In this document: positions 45,926 to 64,000 of the stretch, in pieces
Layout: each line of letters begins with the position of its first letter
Position numbering within the stretch: the stretch's first letter is position 1
NCBI GenBank assembly: GCA_024760905.1
Contig: CM045732.1
Span: 54,730,996-54,794,995, forward strand
Direction: 5' to 3'
DNA length: 64,000 nucleotides
Source: Plotosus lineatus
Taxonomy: Eukaryota > Chordata > Actinopteri > Siluriformes > Plotosidae
Made by a program: the position numbers and the translations under genes
The notes under the pieces: generated by a model
Told to the model about the DNA's origin: nothing
Databases searched by the model: none
What the model saw: the letters and a program-made list of their open reading frames with translations, nothing else

Positions 45926-46796
45926 ATTTTTAATTGTTAGTTTGCCAAATTACTTTGAACCTGTGAAATAATGGGTGTGGGTATATATATATATATATAT
46001 AAAGATGGCTGTAATTCCTACAAGGTAATTAAACCCCTAAATTAAACCTGTAATGCTAAATTTTAATGGCATTGCTTCATTTCAACTCCTTTGCGATAGT
46101 GTACAGAAGAGAAAATCGGAAAATTGTGTCAGTGCACAAATACTTTATCAGACTGACTCGAAGCTATCTTATTACATGATTGGATAATTAGACACTTGCA
46201 TGAATGATTAGGTGTAGTAGTATTCCCAATGAAGTGTTAAAGTAAAAATTTCTATGAGAAAGACCTTGTAATTAATGTGTAAACTTGCTTTCCTGGCTAT
46301 CGTCAGGAGATTGATAAATCATGTTCTGTCTTAGTGTCAAACAGCACACATCTGGCTTTTAAAGAGGGTTAGGACATACCACTATTTTAAATATACTACA
46401 AAATGTGATTTCTTAATCACATTGGTGACAACAGAATTTTATGTAATGGTCTTATTAAGAAAAGAAACAAAACCCCATATACTGTAACAGATTTTGAGTG
46501 GTAAGGTATGTGTTTGCTGCTTATGAACATATTAAAGGTACATTATTGTGGTGTATCTATTTTATTCTATTCTGTTCTAAGTCTATTTAAAATTGTGCAC
46601 AAAATGTGAAACACATTTGAATAAACGTTTTAAGTTTGTCATGAATTAAATTTTTTTCACAGATGATTCTACATTGGAATATAAATTCTTTCTTCTTACT
46701 ACTGAGCAGTACTTAATATAAACAATGTTATAGCTGACATAAATTGAAATAGTAATTGACTCCTTTGATCACTTATATCTGTAATTTCTGTTAAAG

Positions 46797-46859
46797 GATG
46801 CTGAAAGATCAGACATAACATGATGTGACTGCAGACCTTCAGATGACTTCTTCAGTCAC
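46797..46859 (+). other. mga: mga 5'UTR next to start codon
   Basis: Candidate acceptor 'tctgttaaag' at 46795-46796 precedes 63 nt of leader. An in-frame TGA at 46821-46823 precedes the ATG at 46860, so the start is the first in-frame ATG. Confidence 0.45.
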
Positions 46860-63985
<17,126 letters not shown>

Positions 63986-64000
63986 GTGAGAGAGAAGATT

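Larger units (their letters stand above)
42094..46796 (+). other. mga: Presumptive mga 5'UTR intron
   Basis: Contains an RTE 3' fragment (43387-43514), a decayed Tc1 copy (44400-45085), a possible pogo-like element (45090-45925), (GGA)n near 42917 and (TA)n at 45981-46001. I see nothing in 42100-42900 or 46010-46790. Confidence 0.4.

Overview
This is vertebrate, almost certainly teleost-fish, nuclear DNA. It carries two intron-rich genes on the + strand, in the order known from other vertebrates: a complete TAM-family receptor tyrosine kinase gene, tyro3, and the 5' two-thirds of mga (MAX gene-associated protein). The compact introns, tRNA-headed SINEs with L2-type tails, RTE- and L1/Tx1-like LINEs, many TA-targeting DNA transposons, hAT elements and dense (CA)n/(TA)n microsatellites all point to a ray-finned fish. 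I cannot name the species.

Layout. Positions 1-4600: old SINE and L2 tails, a nearly complete RTE-like LINE (about 1106-4256, with an 18-bp target-site duplication), and about 350 bp of presumptive tyro3 promoter/5'UTR. Positions 4605-27064: tyro3, 19 coding exons whose phases all join and sum to 2628 nt (875 residues). They encode a signal peptide, two Ig domains, two FN3 domains, one membrane segment and a kinase with every catalytic motif present. Positions 27065 to about 29000: 3'UTR with several AATAAA signals. Positions 29000-41690: repeat-dominated intergenic DNA with three SINEs in tandem, an L2-type RT fragment, an RTE RT fragment, a decayed L1/Tx1-like LINE carrying a young internally deleted RTE insertion, a hAT-in-hAT-in-SINE nest and a long hairpin. 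Positions 41690-42093: CpG-rich candidate mga promoter and first non-coding exon. Positions 46860-63985: 17 coding exons of mga (6584 nt, 2194 codons plus 2 nt), from the T-box to an acidic segment. The window ends before the bHLH-zipper exons.

Function, from family knowledge. Tyro3 is a cell-surface kinase activated by GAS6 and protein S. Mga is a nuclear repressor that pairs with MAX and belongs to a variant Polycomb complex (PRC1.6). They are neighbours by conserved synteny; nothing here suggests joint function.

The most interesting material is mobile. One tRNA-headed SINE body carries two unrelated 3' tails in different copies: an L2-type tail, and a tail that fuses the 5' leader to the 3' end of the RTE-like LINE present in this window. 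Both versions have target-site duplications, and they lie 75 bp apart in mga intron 4. Several pogo/Tigger-like elements abut (TA)n or (CA)n microsatellites. One of them gives mga intron 11 a potential several-hundred-base hairpin close to a splice acceptor.
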